From: Thermococcus sp.
GTDB taxonomy: Archaea; Methanobacteriota_B; Thermococci; Thermococcales; Thermococcaceae
NCBI GenBank assembly: GCA_027075325.1
Contig: JALTBN010000042.1
Coordinates: 1 to 64,000, forward strand
Reading direction: 5' to 3'
Length of the DNA stretch: 64,000 nt
This document shows, piece by piece, positions 63,407 to 64,000 of this stretch. Below the pieces are notes generated by a model. The model ran no database searches and was not told where the DNA came from. It was given only the letters and a program-made list of their open reading frames with translations. The translations under genes and the position numbers were made by a program. Every line of letters starts with the position of its first letter. The stretch's first letter is position 1.

Positions 63407-64000
63407 CCCCCATGAGCGTCGCTATGTAAGCCAGCTGATTTTCAAGTGCCTTCGCCGCCGGAATCATGACCTTGTCGCTTATCTGCCATGGGAACAGGCC
63501 CATGACGATTATCGCTATTGTGAGGATCACCATCGGCCAGAGCATGCTCTTTTCCGGGTCTTCCGCCTCCATGACCTTTTCGCTCGGCCTTCCGAAGAAG
63601 GTGTAGAGGACCCTAACATAGGCAGCGGTACAGAAGGCAGTCCCTATTATCGCTATCGCGCCCAAGACGGGATTGAAGAGGGCCGAGCTCTCGTAGATGA
63701 GCCACTTGCTCGCGAAGCCGTTCAGCGGTGGCATTCCTATTATAGCCGCCGCTCCGATGAGGAATGCGAACGTTGTTTTCGGCATCGTCTTCGCCAAACC
63801 ACTCAGCTCGTTCAAATCCCTCGTTCCGAGCTGATGTATCACCGCTCCGGCTATGAGGAAGAGCAGGCCCTTCATGAGAGCGTGGTTGAAGGTGTGGTAG
63901 ATCGCTCCCGCCAAGGCTATCTCTCCTGTCTGGCTTCCGTAGGCCGCTAAGCCGATTCCAATTCCGAGGAGGATGTAGCCTATCTGCCCGACCGAGGAGT
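63399..64000 (-). CDS. mbhH: Membrane-bound hydrogenase subunit MbhH (NuoN/MrpD-like), 3' part
   Basis: The frame is open to the window edge, so the N-terminal part lies outside; 200 residues are seen. SSVGQIGYILLG, IYHTFNHALMKGLLFLIAGA and FAFLIGAAAIIGMPPLNGFASKW are the conserved antiporter segments, with the Lys and His of the ion path (MK, NH). It pumps H+ or Na+ driven by ferredoxin oxidation. Upstream mbhA-G would follow to the right. Confidence 0.88.
   Translation of the reverse strand, partial: SSVGQIGYILLGIGIGLAAYGSQTGEIALAGAIYHTFNHALMKGLLFLIAGAVIHQLGTRDLNELSGLAKTMPKTTFAFLIGAAAIIGMPPLNGFASKWLIYESSALFNPVLGAIAIIGTAFCTAAYVRVLYTFFGRPSEKVMEAEDPEKSMLWPMVILTIAIIVMGLFPWQISDKVMIPAAKALENQLAYIATLMGGG

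Noticed and set aside
1-64000. CRISPR array, rRNA, tRNA or complete insertion sequence
   Set aside because: No regularly spaced direct repeats, no rRNA or tRNA cloverleaf and no transposase motif were found when reading both strands.

Overview
The window is a piece of a hyperthermophilic euryarchaeal chromosome of the Thermococcus/Pyrococcus type. The evidence is the membrane-bound [NiFe] hydrogenase (mbh) operon at the right end, a GH57 4-alpha-glucanotransferase, two palindromes of the TATCAC-N5-GTGATA type (the TrmBL1 motif of Thermococcales), CGP-CTERM sorting, archaeosine synthase, CDP-archaeol synthase, DUF257-type proteins, GGTGA-type ribosome binding sites and AT-rich TATA boxes. Most of the window is compact and GC-rich. 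Two segments, about 1-7.4 kb and 35.9-41 kb, are visibly AT-richer and look acquired or fast evolving.

Region by region. 1-7.4 kb: the C-terminal part of a large Ig-like surface protein, followed by an array of promoterless partial copies of its variable C-terminal tip. Each tip ends in a D/N-rich ...NN..GG tail and is followed at once by a small multi-pass membrane protein gene. Several units are decayed and part of the array is duplicated. I read it as an archaeal polymorphic-toxin-like locus with orphan tip/immunity cassettes; this is the most novel object in the window. 7.5-9.8 kb: a secreted CGTase-type GH13 enzyme with a CGP-CTERM anchor. 9.8-16.6 kb: SPOUT methyltransferase, nucleotidyltransferase pair, archaeosine synthase, coiled-coil protein, lipoprotein phosphoesterase. 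16.6-21 kb: cupin, signal peptidase with a small secreted protein, MiaB-like tRNA methylthiotransferase, CarS, TtuA. 21-29 kb: DUF257 gene with a 5' frameshift, GH57 enzyme, dihydropteroate synthase-like gene, polyprenol kinase, HAD hydrolase, antiporter, aspartate/tyrosine decarboxylase. 29-32.5 kb: a second, unrelated secreted-toxin candidate with two small downstream genes, a dead cation-efflux gene and a TasA/camelysin-like protein. 32.6-48 kb: a surface-polysaccharide/N-glycan locus with galE, sugar nucleotidyltransferase, truncated flippase, glycosyltransferases and a complete wbpD-E-B-A-like set for UDP-GlcNAc(3NAc)A. 48-58.8 kb: site-2 protease, KaiC-like protein without a P-loop, NcsA-like tRNA thiolase, gene remnants, membrane protein plus winged-helix regulator, DUF460 protein, pyrrolidone carboxyl peptidase, geranylgeranyl-reductase-like protein and three tandem ferritin-like genes. 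58.85-64 kb: mbhH to mbhN on the minus strand, interrupted twice by copies of one ~210-bp repeat.

How the genes work together: the GH13 and GH57 enzymes degrade and rearrange extracellular and intracellular alpha-glucans, and both carry the same predicted TrmBL1 operator downstream of a TATA box. Reduced ferredoxin from sugar breakdown would be reoxidised by Mbh to H2 with ion pumping. The sugar-nucleotide genes feed the neighbouring glycosyltransferases and flippase. Several genes serve tRNA modification (ArcS, TtuA, NcsA, MiaB-like). All functional statements come from motifs read by eye; no search was run.
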